Below are positions 15,821 through 23,651 of a DNA stretch of 64,000 nucleotides, piece by piece. A program made the position numbers and the translations under genes. Under the pieces are notes generated by a model, which was given only the letters and a program-made list of their open reading frames with translations, was not told the origin of the DNA and did not search any database. Origin of the DNA: Actinomadura cremea (GTDB taxonomy: Bacteria; Actinomycetota; Actinomycetes; Streptosporangiales; Streptosporangiaceae); assembly GCF_014648495.1 (NCBI RefSeq), contig NZ_BMRF01000029.1, forward strand, positions 24,220-88,219, given 5' to 3'. Each line of letters begins with the position of its first letter. Position 1 is the first letter of the stretch.

Positions 15821-17341
15821 TCAGCTCGCCGGGACTCGCCCGGCCGGGTCCCAGCCGGGGCCGAGAACCCGCACGGCCTGCTCGTGACCGGGGTCATCGG
15901 GTGCGCGCAGGCACTGCAGGAGCCACCGGTACCGGGACACGCCACCGCACCCGATCGGCGGGCAGGCGCCCTCGCCCGCCGACCCGGGCTCCTTCTCCTC
16001 CTCGACGATCTCCTCCAGCCGCACGGTGTGCGTCCAGTCGCCGACCCGCCAGGTGAACGACTGTCCGGGCTCGTTGGCCAGCTGCGCCAGCGCGTTCTCG
16101 TCGGCCGTCGCCATGGCGTCCTCGACCCGGGGATCGAGGATCTCCCCGTCCTGGATCTCGAACGAGTACAGTCCGTCGCCGTCCCAGCCCATCGCCGAGA
16201 CGAGCGCGGTGTGCAGGGCGTCGAGGCGCATCCGCGTCGGGACGGCGACGCGGCGCCACACGAGTGGGTCGGTGCCGTCGAGTTCGGCGCGCAGGACGGC
16301 CCGTCCCCGGTCGGGGATCTCCTCCCGATCGAACCCGGGGCGTCCGCAGCACTTCTTGTACTTGCGGCCCGTCCCGCACCAGCAGGTGTCGTTGCGTCCG
16401 GGCGGCCACGGCACGTCCCGTTCGCGATCCACCTCGTGGAGGGCGGCGAGGCGGGTGCTGCGGCGTGCCGGGTCCAGCCCCTCGCGTTCGGCAAAGCCGC
16501 GCAGGGTGCCGATGTCGAGCGGAGCGATCTGCACCTTGCCGAGGTCGGAGTTCTCCCGTGCCACGGTCTGGGTCTCCCGCCGGTGGTCCTCGTGCCGGGC
16601 GGGATAGGAGGCGTCCAGCAGGCCCTCGGTCATCGCCCGCGCGTACTCCGCCTCCGGCAGGTAGACGAGCCGGAAACCGCGGACCCCGCTCGGCTGCGCG
16701 ATCTTGCCCTCGGTGGTGGCTCCCACCCCGCCGCCACCCGGGAAGTCGTCCATGAGCTCCGCCAGTTCGGCCTCCATGTGCTCCTGGGCGAGGGCGCGGT
16801 GCTCGGCGCCGGGACTGCCCATGAGGATCTCCCGGGCGAGATCGGGCCTGCCGAGGTCGGTGGCCAGGACCATCCCCTCCGCGGCGAGGGCGCCGCCGCG
16901 CTCGTCGTCGCCGGTCGCCGCGGCGAGCGCCTCGGGCGCGTAGAGGTAGAACCGCGGATCGCGCTCGTCCCGGGGCGTCCGCTGCAGTTCCTCGCGCAGT
17001 GCGGCGATCTCCCTGCGCGCCGCCGGTGCGTCACCCGGTTCGCGCAGGGACGCCCGCAGCGCCCCGAGCGCGAACCGCTGCCCGGGGTGCGCCTCGATCA
17101 ACCGCGTCATGAACGCGACGGCCTCGGAGGCGTCGTCGTCGATGAACTCCACGTACTCGCAGGCATAGTCGAACACGGCCTCGTCACCGCGGGCACGGGG
17201 ATCGAGAAGGGCCTCGGCGAGCACGTCACGGACGGCGGCGGCGTCCTCGGTCTCCGTGTAGACCTCGCCGATGAGGTCGTCCAGGTCGAGGGGGCCGAAG
17301 CAGCGGCCGGGAAGCGCGTCGAAGTGTCGGCGATGGGACAT
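15821..17341 (-). CDS. SEC-C motif protein with pRiA4b ORF-3-like domain
   Basis: 506 residues in three parts. Residues about 1-190 are helical and tetratricopeptide-like (acidic, alanine-rich). A zinc-binding SEC-C motif at about 322-338 has CWCGTGRKYKKCC, with four metal-ligand Cys. Residues about 345-500 match the plasmid pRiA4b ORF-3 fold (ELDGTDPLVWRRVAVPTRMRLDALH then MGWDGDGLYSFEI). SEC-C motifs bind zinc and in SecA mediate SecB/ribosome contact; function in such mosaic proteins is unknown. It stands alone between a methyltransferase and DUF899. Confidence 0.8.
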   Translation of the reverse strand: MSHRRHFDALPGRCFGPLDLDDLIGEVYTETEDAAAVRDVLAEALLDPRARGDEAVFDYACEYVEFIDDDASEAVAFMTRLIEAHPGQRFALGALRASLREPGDAPAARREIAALREELQRTPRDERDPRFYLYAPEALAAATGDDERGGALAAEGMVLATDLGRPDLAREILMGSPGAEHRALAQEHMEAELAELMDDFPGGGGVGATTEGKIAQPSGVRGFRLVYLPEAEYARAMTEGLLDASYPARHEDHRRETQTVARENSDLGKVQIAPLDIGTLRGFAEREGLDPARRSTRLAALHEVDRERDVPWPPGRNDTCWCGTGRKYKKCCGRPGFDREEIPDRGRAVLRAELDGTDPLVWRRVAVPTRMRLDALHTALVSAMGWDGDGLYSFEIQDGEILDPRVEDAMATADENALAQLANEPGQSFTWRVGDWTHTVRLEEIVEEEKEPGSAGEGACPPIGCGGVSRYRWLLQCLRAPDDPGHEQAVRVLGPGWDPAGRVPAS

Positions 17342-17518
17342 CTACCGAGTGTTGCACCGCCGGGCCGTCCCCCGTGTCCGTTTACGCAGACCAGGCCACG
17401 CGAACCCCGCCCCGGAGTCCACTCCCGAACTTTGTCCAACCTGGCCCGAGCGCGGTGATTTCCGCTGCCGTCTCCGGTCGACAGCTCAGAGCAGATCCGT
17501 CCGAGCCCAGGAGGAACC

Positions 17519-18235
17519 ATGACCGAGCAGACCGCCGGCGCCCTGCCCCCGATCGTCGACCGGCAGACCTGGCAGGCCGCACTCGACGATCTACGCATGC
17601 GGGAGAAGGCCGCCACCCGTGAACTCGACGCCATCGCCGCGCAACGCCGCAGACTGCCGATGGTCGAGCTGCCGGACTACACGCTGATCGGTCCGGACGG
17701 CCCGATCCGGCTGGTCGACGTGTTCGACGGGCGCTCCCAGCTCATCGTCTACAACCACATGTGGTCCGATGACGCGGAGTGGCAGTGCGGCGGCTGCACG
17801 GGGCTGACGTCGCAGTACGTCCGGCTGGGCTTCCTGGACAACTACGACGCCCGCTTCGTGATCGTCACCAACGGGCCCATCGAGGAAGCGCTCGCCTACA
17901 AGGCCAAGGTCGGCAACAAGATGGACTGGTACTCCTCGTCGGAGAGCTCGTTCGGCGCCGACGTGGGCGCGCCGCCCGGCGGGGGCTTCGCGGTGAACGT
18001 GTTCCTCCGCGACGGCGACAAGGTCTACCGCACCTGGCACACCAACGGCCGCGGTACCGAACAGCTCAGCTACACCTTCGCGTTGATCGACATCCTGCCG
18101 TGGGGCCGCCAGGAGGAATGGCAGGATTCACCCGAAGGCTGGCCGAAGTCGCCCACCTACTCCAAGTGGCTGGACTCTCCCGATGTCGCCCGGCTCTACG
18201 GCCCGGACGCCGACGCCGGCGCGAGGTCGACGTGA
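17519..18235 (+). CDS. DUF899 family thioredoxin-fold protein
   Basis: 238 residues with AGGAGGAACC directly before the ATG. DUF899 proteins have a thioredoxin-like fold and are mostly uncharacterised. Typical segments: a helical RMREKAATRELDAIAAQRRRLPMVE N-terminal region (about 27-55), the strand LIVYNHMW, and WQCGGCTG (about 90-97), whose Cys-Gly-Gly-Cys resembles a redox centre. The C terminus holds the family WGRQEEWQDSPEGWP segment. The upstream 177 bases show no gene. Confidence 0.85.
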   Translation: MTEQTAGALPPIVDRQTWQAALDDLRMREKAATRELDAIAAQRRRLPMVELPDYTLIGPDGPIRLVDVFDGRSQLIVYNHMWSDDAEWQCGGCTGLTSQYVRLGFLDNYDARFVIVTNGPIEEALAYKAKVGNKMDWYSSSESSFGADVGAPPGGGFAVNVFLRDGDKVYRTWHTNGRGTEQLSYTFALIDILPWGRQEEWQDSPEGWPKSPTYSKWLDSPDVARLYGPDADAGARST

Positions 18236-18239
18236 CGGC

Positions 18240-18488
18240 GATGAAGCCTCGCGCCACGGTCACCTGCCGATCAACGGTCTGAGCCTCTATCACGAGGTGT
18301 ACGGCGAGCTCGGCGAGTCGGACACCTCCCCGTTGCTGCTCATCCCCGGCGCGTTCATGGCCACCGACTCGATGAGTTCGTGGGTGGCGGCCTTCGCGGG
18401 CGAGCGCACGGTGAGGGGTCCGAAGGACCGCCCCGTATCCGGCGAAAGCGCCCCACCGAGTGATCTTGGGTTGTTGGATGGATCCTGA
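18240..18488 (+). pseudogene. N-terminal fragment of an alpha/beta hydrolase
   Basis: One frame reads HGHLPINGLSLYHEVYGE then LLLIPGAFMATDSMSSW and AAFAGERTV, the first two strands and oxyanion-region glycine loop of an alpha/beta-fold hydrolase. No start fits this frame: ATG 18241 is in another frame and ends after 14 codons. After about residue 60 the hydrolase pattern stops and unrelated sequence follows, so catalytic Ser, Asp and His are all missing. A truncated relic lying between DUF899 and the DUF574 methyltransferase. Confidence 0.7.
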
Positions 18489-18520
18489 CAATCCGATCAC
18501 CCCCGAGTGAGGAGGTCACC

Positions 18521-19315
18521 GTGACGGACGAGGCATCCGCGATCAACTCCGAGGTCCCGCAGACCGCGCGCATCTGGAACTACTGGCTGGGCGGCAAGGA
18601 CAACTTCCAGGTCGACCGGCAGGTCGGCGAGGAGATCCTCGACGTCATCCCGAACATGGCGCTGATGGCCCGGGCGACGCGCCAGTTCCTGCAGCGCGCC
18701 GTGCACCATCTCGCGGCCGACCTGGACGTCCGGCAGTTCCTCGACATCGGCACCGGGCTCCCGACGGCCGACAACACCCACCAGGTCGCCCAGCGGGCCG
18801 TCCCGGACGCCCGCGTGGTGTACGTCGACAACGACCCGCTGGTCCTGGCGCACGCGCGTGCCCTGCTGACGAGCTCGCCGGAGGGGATGACCGCCTACAT
18901 TCCCGCCGACCTGCGGGAACCGGAGAAGATCATCAGCGGCGCGGCCGAGACGCTGGACTTCGACAGGCCCGTCGCGCTTCTGCTGATGGGGATCCTCGGG
19001 CACATGACCGACTACGAGGAGGGACGGTCGATCGTCCGGCGGCTCGTGGACGCACTGCCGAGCGGCGGCTACCTCGCCCTGTACGACGCCACGAACGTCG
19101 TGGACCCGGCGACCGCCGAGGCCATCGAGATCTGGAACCGATCCGCCGAGCCGCCCTACGTCCTGCGGACGCCGGACCAGCTCGCGGGGTTCTTCGAGGG
19201 CATGGAGCTCCTGCCGCCCGGCCTCGTCTCCTGCCCGCTGTGGCACCCCCAGGCCACCGACATCGGCACGGTCGAGGAGATCGACGAGTTCTGCGGCGTC
19301 GCCCGTAAGCCCTGA
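18521..19315 (+). CDS. DUF574-type SAM-dependent methyltransferase
   Basis: 264 residues from GTG 18521, which has GAGGAGGT at good spacing. The family (Methyltransf_19) is abundant in actinomycetes and largely uncharacterised. Hallmarks: TARIWNYWLGGKDNF near residue 15, motif I FLDIGTGLPTADN, VYVDNDPLVLAHARALL, and LLMGILGHM in the middle. A housekeeping-like promoter may use TTGGGT and GACAAT (18466-18492), though the spacing is short. Stands alone. Confidence 0.88.
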   Translation: MTDEASAINSEVPQTARIWNYWLGGKDNFQVDRQVGEEILDVIPNMALMARATRQFLQRAVHHLAADLDVRQFLDIGTGLPTADNTHQVAQRAVPDARVVYVDNDPLVLAHARALLTSSPEGMTAYIPADLREPEKIISGAAETLDFDRPVALLLMGILGHMTDYEEGRSIVRRLVDALPSGGYLALYDATNVVDPATAEAIEIWNRSAEPPYVLRTPDQLAGFFEGMELLPPGLVSCPLWHPQATDIGTVEEIDEFCGVARKP

Positions 19316-19352
19316 GCCGGGCTGTCACCGGCGGGGTTTACGATCACCGGCG

Positions 19353-19905
19353 ATGGCAGCGAAGAGCCGGTCCGCGCCGCCGCGGCCGATCGCGGCGGGG
19401 GACGTCGTGGCCGCGTTCTCCGTCGAGCCGGGCGAGTGGACGGCGGCGCAGATCGTCCGGATCGACGCCGAGGGCCGGAAGGCGGCGGTGCTCGAACTGG
19501 ACTGGTCCGGGCCCGAGCCCATGCCGGTCGCCGAACTCGGCGACGTGTCGCCGCTGAGGCTGACGCACCATTCGTGGAACGGGTCGCTGTCGTACTGCAA
19601 CCACGAGTGGGGTGCTTCCCCGCAGTCACAAGGTCGTCGGCCGGCTGCCGCTCCTGCACGACGAGCCGTCGAACTCGTACGCCTTCGGCTGGCGGCTCGG
19701 TGACCGGCTCGCCCGGCAGCGGCGGTGGGACTCGGCGGTGCGGGAGGATCTGCCGGCCCCGTGGAAGCCGGCGTGCACCGGCGCCGAGATCGACCGGATG
19801 CACGATGAGGGCGCCGGGGCGCGGCCGGACATCCGTGGTAGAGCCCGCCGAAAAGCAGGGACGACCATACTATTTGTACCGAATGTCCCAAATAGGTCAT
19901 TCTGA
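19353..19905 (+). pseudogene. Hypothetical gene broken by a one-base frameshift
   Basis: Frame one gives MAAKSRSAPPRPIAAGDVV through LSYCNHEWG and then turns to arginine/alanine-rich nonsense. Removing one G from GGGG at 19609-19612 restores a sensible continuation: NHEWVLPRSHKVVGRLPLL, HDEPSNSYAFGWRLG, and WDSAVREDLPAPWKP. The two pieces together look like one soluble protein of about 180 residues. The last 30 residues (RGRARRKAG onward) are less convincing, so the 3' end may also be lost. I do not recognise a function. A sequencing error in the G tract would give the same picture. Confidence 0.65.
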
Positions 19906-20000
19906 ACGAGGGCTCAGGATTCTTCAGCCTGGCCTCAGGTAAGTCCGTCATGGTGAATCCATCGAAGGGAACGCCGCATCGAGTCCAGGGAGCAAATCCG

Positions 20001-20369
20001 ATGGATCTTCACATGGATGCCCATCACATGAGGGGCCCCGTCGCGGAAGGTGCGACCGGTCTTCTGCACCCTGAAGTCACTCATTTCCATAGGCGGCCCA
20101 GAGTAGACTCGAATGCGCGTGCGCAGTGTCCAGCCAGGCGCGCGCGCAGTGTTCAGACGGTCACCGAGAAATGGCGCTTCCACTGCCTGTGCTGCCTGCA
20201 CGCATGGGAGGACCTGTACGAGGTGCGGCACTGCGGCCACGCGATCGCCTGGCAGTTGAGCGGGATGCCTGCCCAACCGCCGTGGGCCGATCCGATCTGC
20301 CGGGAGTGCCACAGTCTGCGGGTGAAAGCACTCTCGGTCGGCTTGATGGCTCACAACGGTCCCGCCTGA
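20001..20369 (+). CDS. Small Cys-rich, zinc-ribbon-like protein
   Basis: 122 residues from ATG 20001, preceded by AGGGAG. The C-terminal half has CXXC pairs (FHCLCCLHAW and ICRECHSLRV, about 76 and 110) with tryptophans and a HCGHAIAW segment between, suggesting a zinc ribbon. Similar Trp/Cys-rich small proteins are common in actinomycetes and have no known role. The N-terminal half is less conserved-looking, and the DNA here is noticeably more A+T-rich than its surroundings. Confidence 0.6.
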   Translation: MDLHMDAHHMRGPVAEGATGLLHPEVTHFHRRPRVDSNARAQCPARRARSVQTVTEKWRFHCLCCLHAWEDLYEVRHCGHAIAWQLSGMPAQPPWADPICRECHSLRVKALSVGLMAHNGPA

Positions 20370-20449
20370 TCTTTGGCGCACGAGGCGGGCCGATCGTTAC
20401 GGGCCGAGGGCACAGTGGGACGATCAGGCGCACGGATCAGGCGAACGGA

Positions 20450-21073
20450 TCAGTCGTCGGCCTCACCGGCGATGTTCGAGATGAGCCGGCCGGAGGCGGA
20501 GTCCACCTTCAGCTTGTGCTCGGTTCCGTTGTCGGCGGTGATGTCGATCTCCCAGGCGTGTGCCGTGCGGTGGTACTCGAAGTCCACCGAGGTCATGGTG
20601 CCGGGCACTTCCTTCAGCGCCACCCGCGCGGCCTGTGTGGCGGTGATCTTCGCCGATCGCAGCGCCGCGGCTTGGACCGCCGGGGCCGAGGCACCGCCAC
20701 CGGACTTGGTGTCGTTGCAGTCGTCGCCGCCCTCGCCTGCCTCGGGCCGGTCGATCTGGTCGGCCAGCACGTGGCCGTCACGGGTGTCGAGGTGCAGTTC
20801 TCGCCGGGTGCCGTCGGCGGCCAGCACGTCGGCCTCCCACACCAGACGCCCGCCGTCGTAATCCACCTCCAGCCCCTCGATGCGGCCGCCGGGGACCGTC
20901 TCCAGGGCGGTGTCGGCCGCCTGCAGAGCGGGAACGCGGGCGGCGAAGCGCGGATCGTCGTCGCGGTCGGCGGCCACCGACGTGGTCACGGCTCCGATCA
21001 GCACACCCACCACGACCGCGGCCACAAGTGACAGTCCCTGCCTCGACACCATCTTTCCGGCGGACAATTTCAC
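20450..21073 (-). CDS. PepSY domain membrane-anchored protein
   Basis: 207 residues from GTG 21073, chosen because GGGAGGAAGTA precedes it; upstream in-frame codons lack such a site. A short charged N terminus and membrane anchor (SLVAAVVVGVLIGAVTTSVAA, about 13-33) are followed by two PepSY repeats of about 60 residues each (ALQAADTALETVPGG and TATQAARVALKEVPG). PepSY proteins are extracytoplasmic and often affect peptidases or two-component sensing. It is divergent from the response regulator/kinase pair, a common arrangement for a target or modulator of that system. Confidence 0.88.
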   Translation of the reverse strand: MKLSAGKMVSRQGLSLVAAVVVGVLIGAVTTSVAADRDDDPRFAARVPALQAADTALETVPGGRIEGLEVDYDGGRLVWEADVLAADGTRRELHLDTRDGHVLADQIDRPEAGEGGDDCNDTKSGGGASAPAVQAAALRSAKITATQAARVALKEVPGTMTSVDFEYHRTAHAWEIDITADNGTEHKLKVDSASGRLISNIAGEADD

Positions 21074-21191
21074 TACTTCCTCCCGATCTGTCCAATTCCC
21101 TGCAAGCAAAGCAGAGGAGGAAATGCATCTCACGCACATGGCGGGCAGCCGGTCGAGCCACAGCCGAGGAATACCCATCGGCAAGCCTCCT

Positions 21192-21218
21192 TTGACCGCA
21201 ACTGACGAAACGTTGACC
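21192..21218. promoter_or_regulatory. TTGACC direct repeats in the PepSY/response-regulator gap
   Basis: TTGACC occurs at 21192-21197 and 21213-21218, 21 bases (two helical turns) apart, with a degenerate TGAC between them. OmpR-family regulators bind direct repeats of this kind, so this is a candidate site for the adjacent regulator. A weak minus-10 TAGATA follows at 21226-21231. Confidence 0.4.
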
Positions 21219-21250
21219 CTACTTTTAGATATTTCTGGCAGGCTCGGGAT

Positions 21251-21952
21251 ATGCGCCTACTGATCATTGAGGACGAGAAACGGTTGGCCAGGTCCCTGGC
21301 GCAGGGGCGGGCCGCCGAGGGATTCGCGGTCGACACGGCACATGACGGCGTCACGGGCCTGAACCGGGCACTGGAGAACGACTACGACCTGATTCTGCTC
21401 GACATCATGCTGCCCGGCATGAACGGCTACCGTGTCTGCTCGGCCCTGCGTGCGGCGGGCGACGACATCCCGATCCTGATGCTCACCGCCAAGGACGGTG
21501 AATACGATCACGCCGAAGGGCTCGACACCGGCGCCGACGACTACCTCACCAAGCCGTTCTCCTACGTGGTGCTGCTCGCCCACATCCGGGCCTTGCTGCG
21601 GCGCCGCACCCGGGGCGCCGCACCCCTCATCGAACTCGGCGATCTCACCATCGACCCCGCCGCCCGGCGCGTCCTGCGCGGCGACGTGCAGGTGGAACTG
21701 ACCGCCAAGGAGTTCGCGCTGCTGGAGCACCTGGCGACCCATGCCGGCCTGGTGCTGTCGAAGGCGCAGATCCTCGAGCACGTCTGGGACGGCGCTTTCG
21801 AGGGCGACCCCAACATCGTCGAGGTCTACGTGAGTTCGCTGCGCCGCAAGCTGGACGCCCCCTTCGACCGCAGATCGATCACCACGGTGCGCGGCGTCGG
21901 GTACCGGCTGGCCGCCAACGGGGGCGCCGCGCGGTCCGGCGGGAGCGGCTAG
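21251..21952 (+). CDS. OmpR-family response regulator
   Basis: 233 residues. Receiver domain about 1-115 with phosphoacceptor Asp51 (LLDIMLPGMNG), acidic pocket IEDE near residue 6-9, the LMLTAKD Thr switch and KPF lysine. Winged-helix DNA-binding domain about 130-225 (TAKEFALLEHLA, then VEVYVSSLRRKLD and VRGVGYRL). Its TAG stop is immediately followed by the kinase ATG, so both are made together. Likely targets are its own operon and the divergent PepSY gene. Confidence 0.95.
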   Translation: MRLLIIEDEKRLARSLAQGRAAEGFAVDTAHDGVTGLNRALENDYDLILLDIMLPGMNGYRVCSALRAAGDDIPILMLTAKDGEYDHAEGLDTGADDYLTKPFSYVVLLAHIRALLRRRTRGAAPLIELGDLTIDPAARRVLRGDVQVELTAKEFALLEHLATHAGLVLSKAQILEHVWDGAFEGDPNIVEVYVSSLRRKLDAPFDRRSITTVRGVGYRLAANGGAARSGGSG

Positions 21953-23395
21953 ATGCCGCACCCGTTCGCCTCGGTGCGCGCCCGCACCACCGTGGGCGCG
22001 ACCGCCGTGGTCGCCGCGGCCCTGGCCGCCGCGGGACTGATCGTGGTGTCCCTGCTGAAGGCGAACCTCGCTGGGCACGCCGATCTGCGGGCCGAGATGA
22101 CCGCCCGTGAGACCGCCGCCCAGCTCGCCACCGGTACTCCCTGCGACCAGCTGAACCTGGACGACACCGAAGATCGCCCGGTCCAGATCGTGGACTCTCA
22201 CGGCCGCGTACGGGCGGTGAGCGAAGACCTGCAGGCCGTCAGCGGCACGGGCGATCCGGCGGCGACGGACGGGCCGTGGCCCGCCGCCGTCCTGGCGGGG
22301 GAGGACGGCGACGACCTGGCCGAGGAGGACCCCGACCCGGGCCTGGTCTCCGAGGAGGTCCGGCATGCCACGGGCCGTGCCACCGTGGACGGCCGCACCG
22401 CCGATTACCGGTTCGCGGTGCTGGAGGCGACCACCCCAGCCGGCGAGACCGTCACCGTGTACGCGGGCGCCTCCCTCGCCACCTCGCGCGACGCGGTCGC
22501 CACGGTGGGCCGCGCGATGCTCGTCGGCCTGCCCCTCCTGCTGGGCGTGGCGGCGGGCGTGACCTGGCTGGTCACCCGGCGCGCGCTGCGCCCGGTGGCG
22601 GCCATCCGCGGCGAGCTGGTGGAGATCACGGCCTCGGGCGACCTGACCCGCCGTGTCCCGGTGCCCGGGTCCCGGGACGAGGTGGCCGAACTGGCGGGCA
22701 CGACGAACCAGACCCTGGCCGCGCTGGAACGCGCCGTGACGAGACAGCGCGGGTTCGTCGCCGACGCGGCGCACGAGCTGCGCACCCCGATCGCCTCGCT
22801 GCGCACACAGTTGGAGGTGGCCGCGGCGCACCCCCGGCTGCTGAACGTGACCGAACTGACCGATGACGTCGTCCGGCTCCAGCAACTGGCCGCCGACCTG
22901 CTGCTGCTCGCCCGTCTCGACGCCGGAGACCGTCCCGCCTCACCCGAGCCGGTGGACATGGCGGAACTGGTGCGCGACGAGCTGCGGCGCCGCCCCGCGG
23001 GCACGCGCGCTCTCGCCTTCGAGGCCGACGTCGCGGACGCGCCCCGGGTTCCCGGCAGCCGCGTACGGCTGGCTCGCGTGCTGTCCAACCTGCTCGACAA
23101 CGCCGAACGGCACGCGGCCACCGGGATTCGCGTGCGGCTCGGCGCCCAGGACGGCGCGACGGTGCTGCAAGTCGCCGACGACGGCGCCGGGGTGCCGCCG
23201 GACGACCGTGAACGGATCTTCGAGCGGTTCGTCCGGCTGGACGAGGCCCGCAGCCGCGACGACGGGGGCGCCGGCCTCGGCCTGGCCATCACCCACGATC
23301 TGGTCCGGGCGCACGGCGGGGAGATCACCGTCGGTGAGGCGCCCGAGGGCGGCGCGCTGTTCGAGGTCCGGCTCCCCGTCGCTCATGGAAGCTGA
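21953..23395 (+). CDS. Sensor histidine kinase
   Basis: 480 residues. Topology: membrane helix about 14-36, extracytoplasmic sensor about 37-180 containing an acidic stretch (GEDGDDLAEEDPDPG), second helix about 183-204, HAMP about 205-258, then dimerisation domain with phosphoacceptor His274 in DAAHELRTP. The ATPase domain has N box NLLDNAERH, G1 DDGAGVP and G2 GAGLGLAI. Partner of the preceding regulator. The acidic sensor could bind cations or cationic peptides, but this is only a guess. Confidence 0.95.
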   Translation: MPHPFASVRARTTVGATAVVAAALAAAGLIVVSLLKANLAGHADLRAEMTARETAAQLATGTPCDQLNLDDTEDRPVQIVDSHGRVRAVSEDLQAVSGTGDPAATDGPWPAAVLAGEDGDDLAEEDPDPGLVSEEVRHATGRATVDGRTADYRFAVLEATTPAGETVTVYAGASLATSRDAVATVGRAMLVGLPLLLGVAAGVTWLVTRRALRPVAAIRGELVEITASGDLTRRVPVPGSRDEVAELAGTTNQTLAALERAVTRQRGFVADAAHELRTPIASLRTQLEVAAAHPRLLNVTELTDDVVRLQQLAADLLLLARLDAGDRPASPEPVDMAELVRDELRRRPAGTRALAFEADVADAPRVPGSRVRLARVLSNLLDNAERHAATGIRVRLGAQDGATVLQVADDGAGVPPDDRERIFERFVRLDEARSRDDGGAGLGLAITHDLVRAHGGEITVGEAPEGGALFEVRLPVAHGS

Positions 23396-23439
23396 CCGCC
23401 GCACCGACAAGGGCATGAGGCCGTGACGCCCGTGTTCGG

Positions 23440-23610
23440 CGCCTCGCGTTAGGGTGTGGGCGGCGACAAGCGGAGGAAGCCGGTGCGAGTCCGGCGCTGT
23501 CCCGCAACTGTCACCGGGGAGCGGACCCCAGCAAGGCCACTGCGCGAGCGGGAAGGCCGGGGCGAGCGCCGATCCGGGAGCCAGGAGACTCCATGTCGCC
23601 GCCGCTTCCC
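23440..23610 (+). promoter_or_regulatory. Cobalamin (B12) riboswitch
   Basis: The leader of cobN holds the conserved adenosylcobalamin riboswitch blocks in order: GGAAGCCGGTGCGAGTCCGG, CTGTCCCGCAACTGT (about 23497-23511), GCCACTG, GGGAAGGC and the B12 box AGCCAGGAGACT at 23579-23590. High cobalamin should fold the aptamer and block ribosome entry to cobN. The cobN ribosome-binding site (GTGAGGAC, about 23635-23642) follows within a C+G-rich segment able to pair with upstream GGACCCCGGG. Exact boundaries are approximate. Confidence 0.93.
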
Positions 23611-23651
23611 TGCGATTCGGGGCGAGGACCCCGGGTGAGGACTCGATCCGC

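Noticed and set aside
18183-18488. A complete small protein across the hydrolase fragment
   Set aside because: The frame begins in the tail of DUF899 and only the middle is hydrolase-like, so a relic is the better description.
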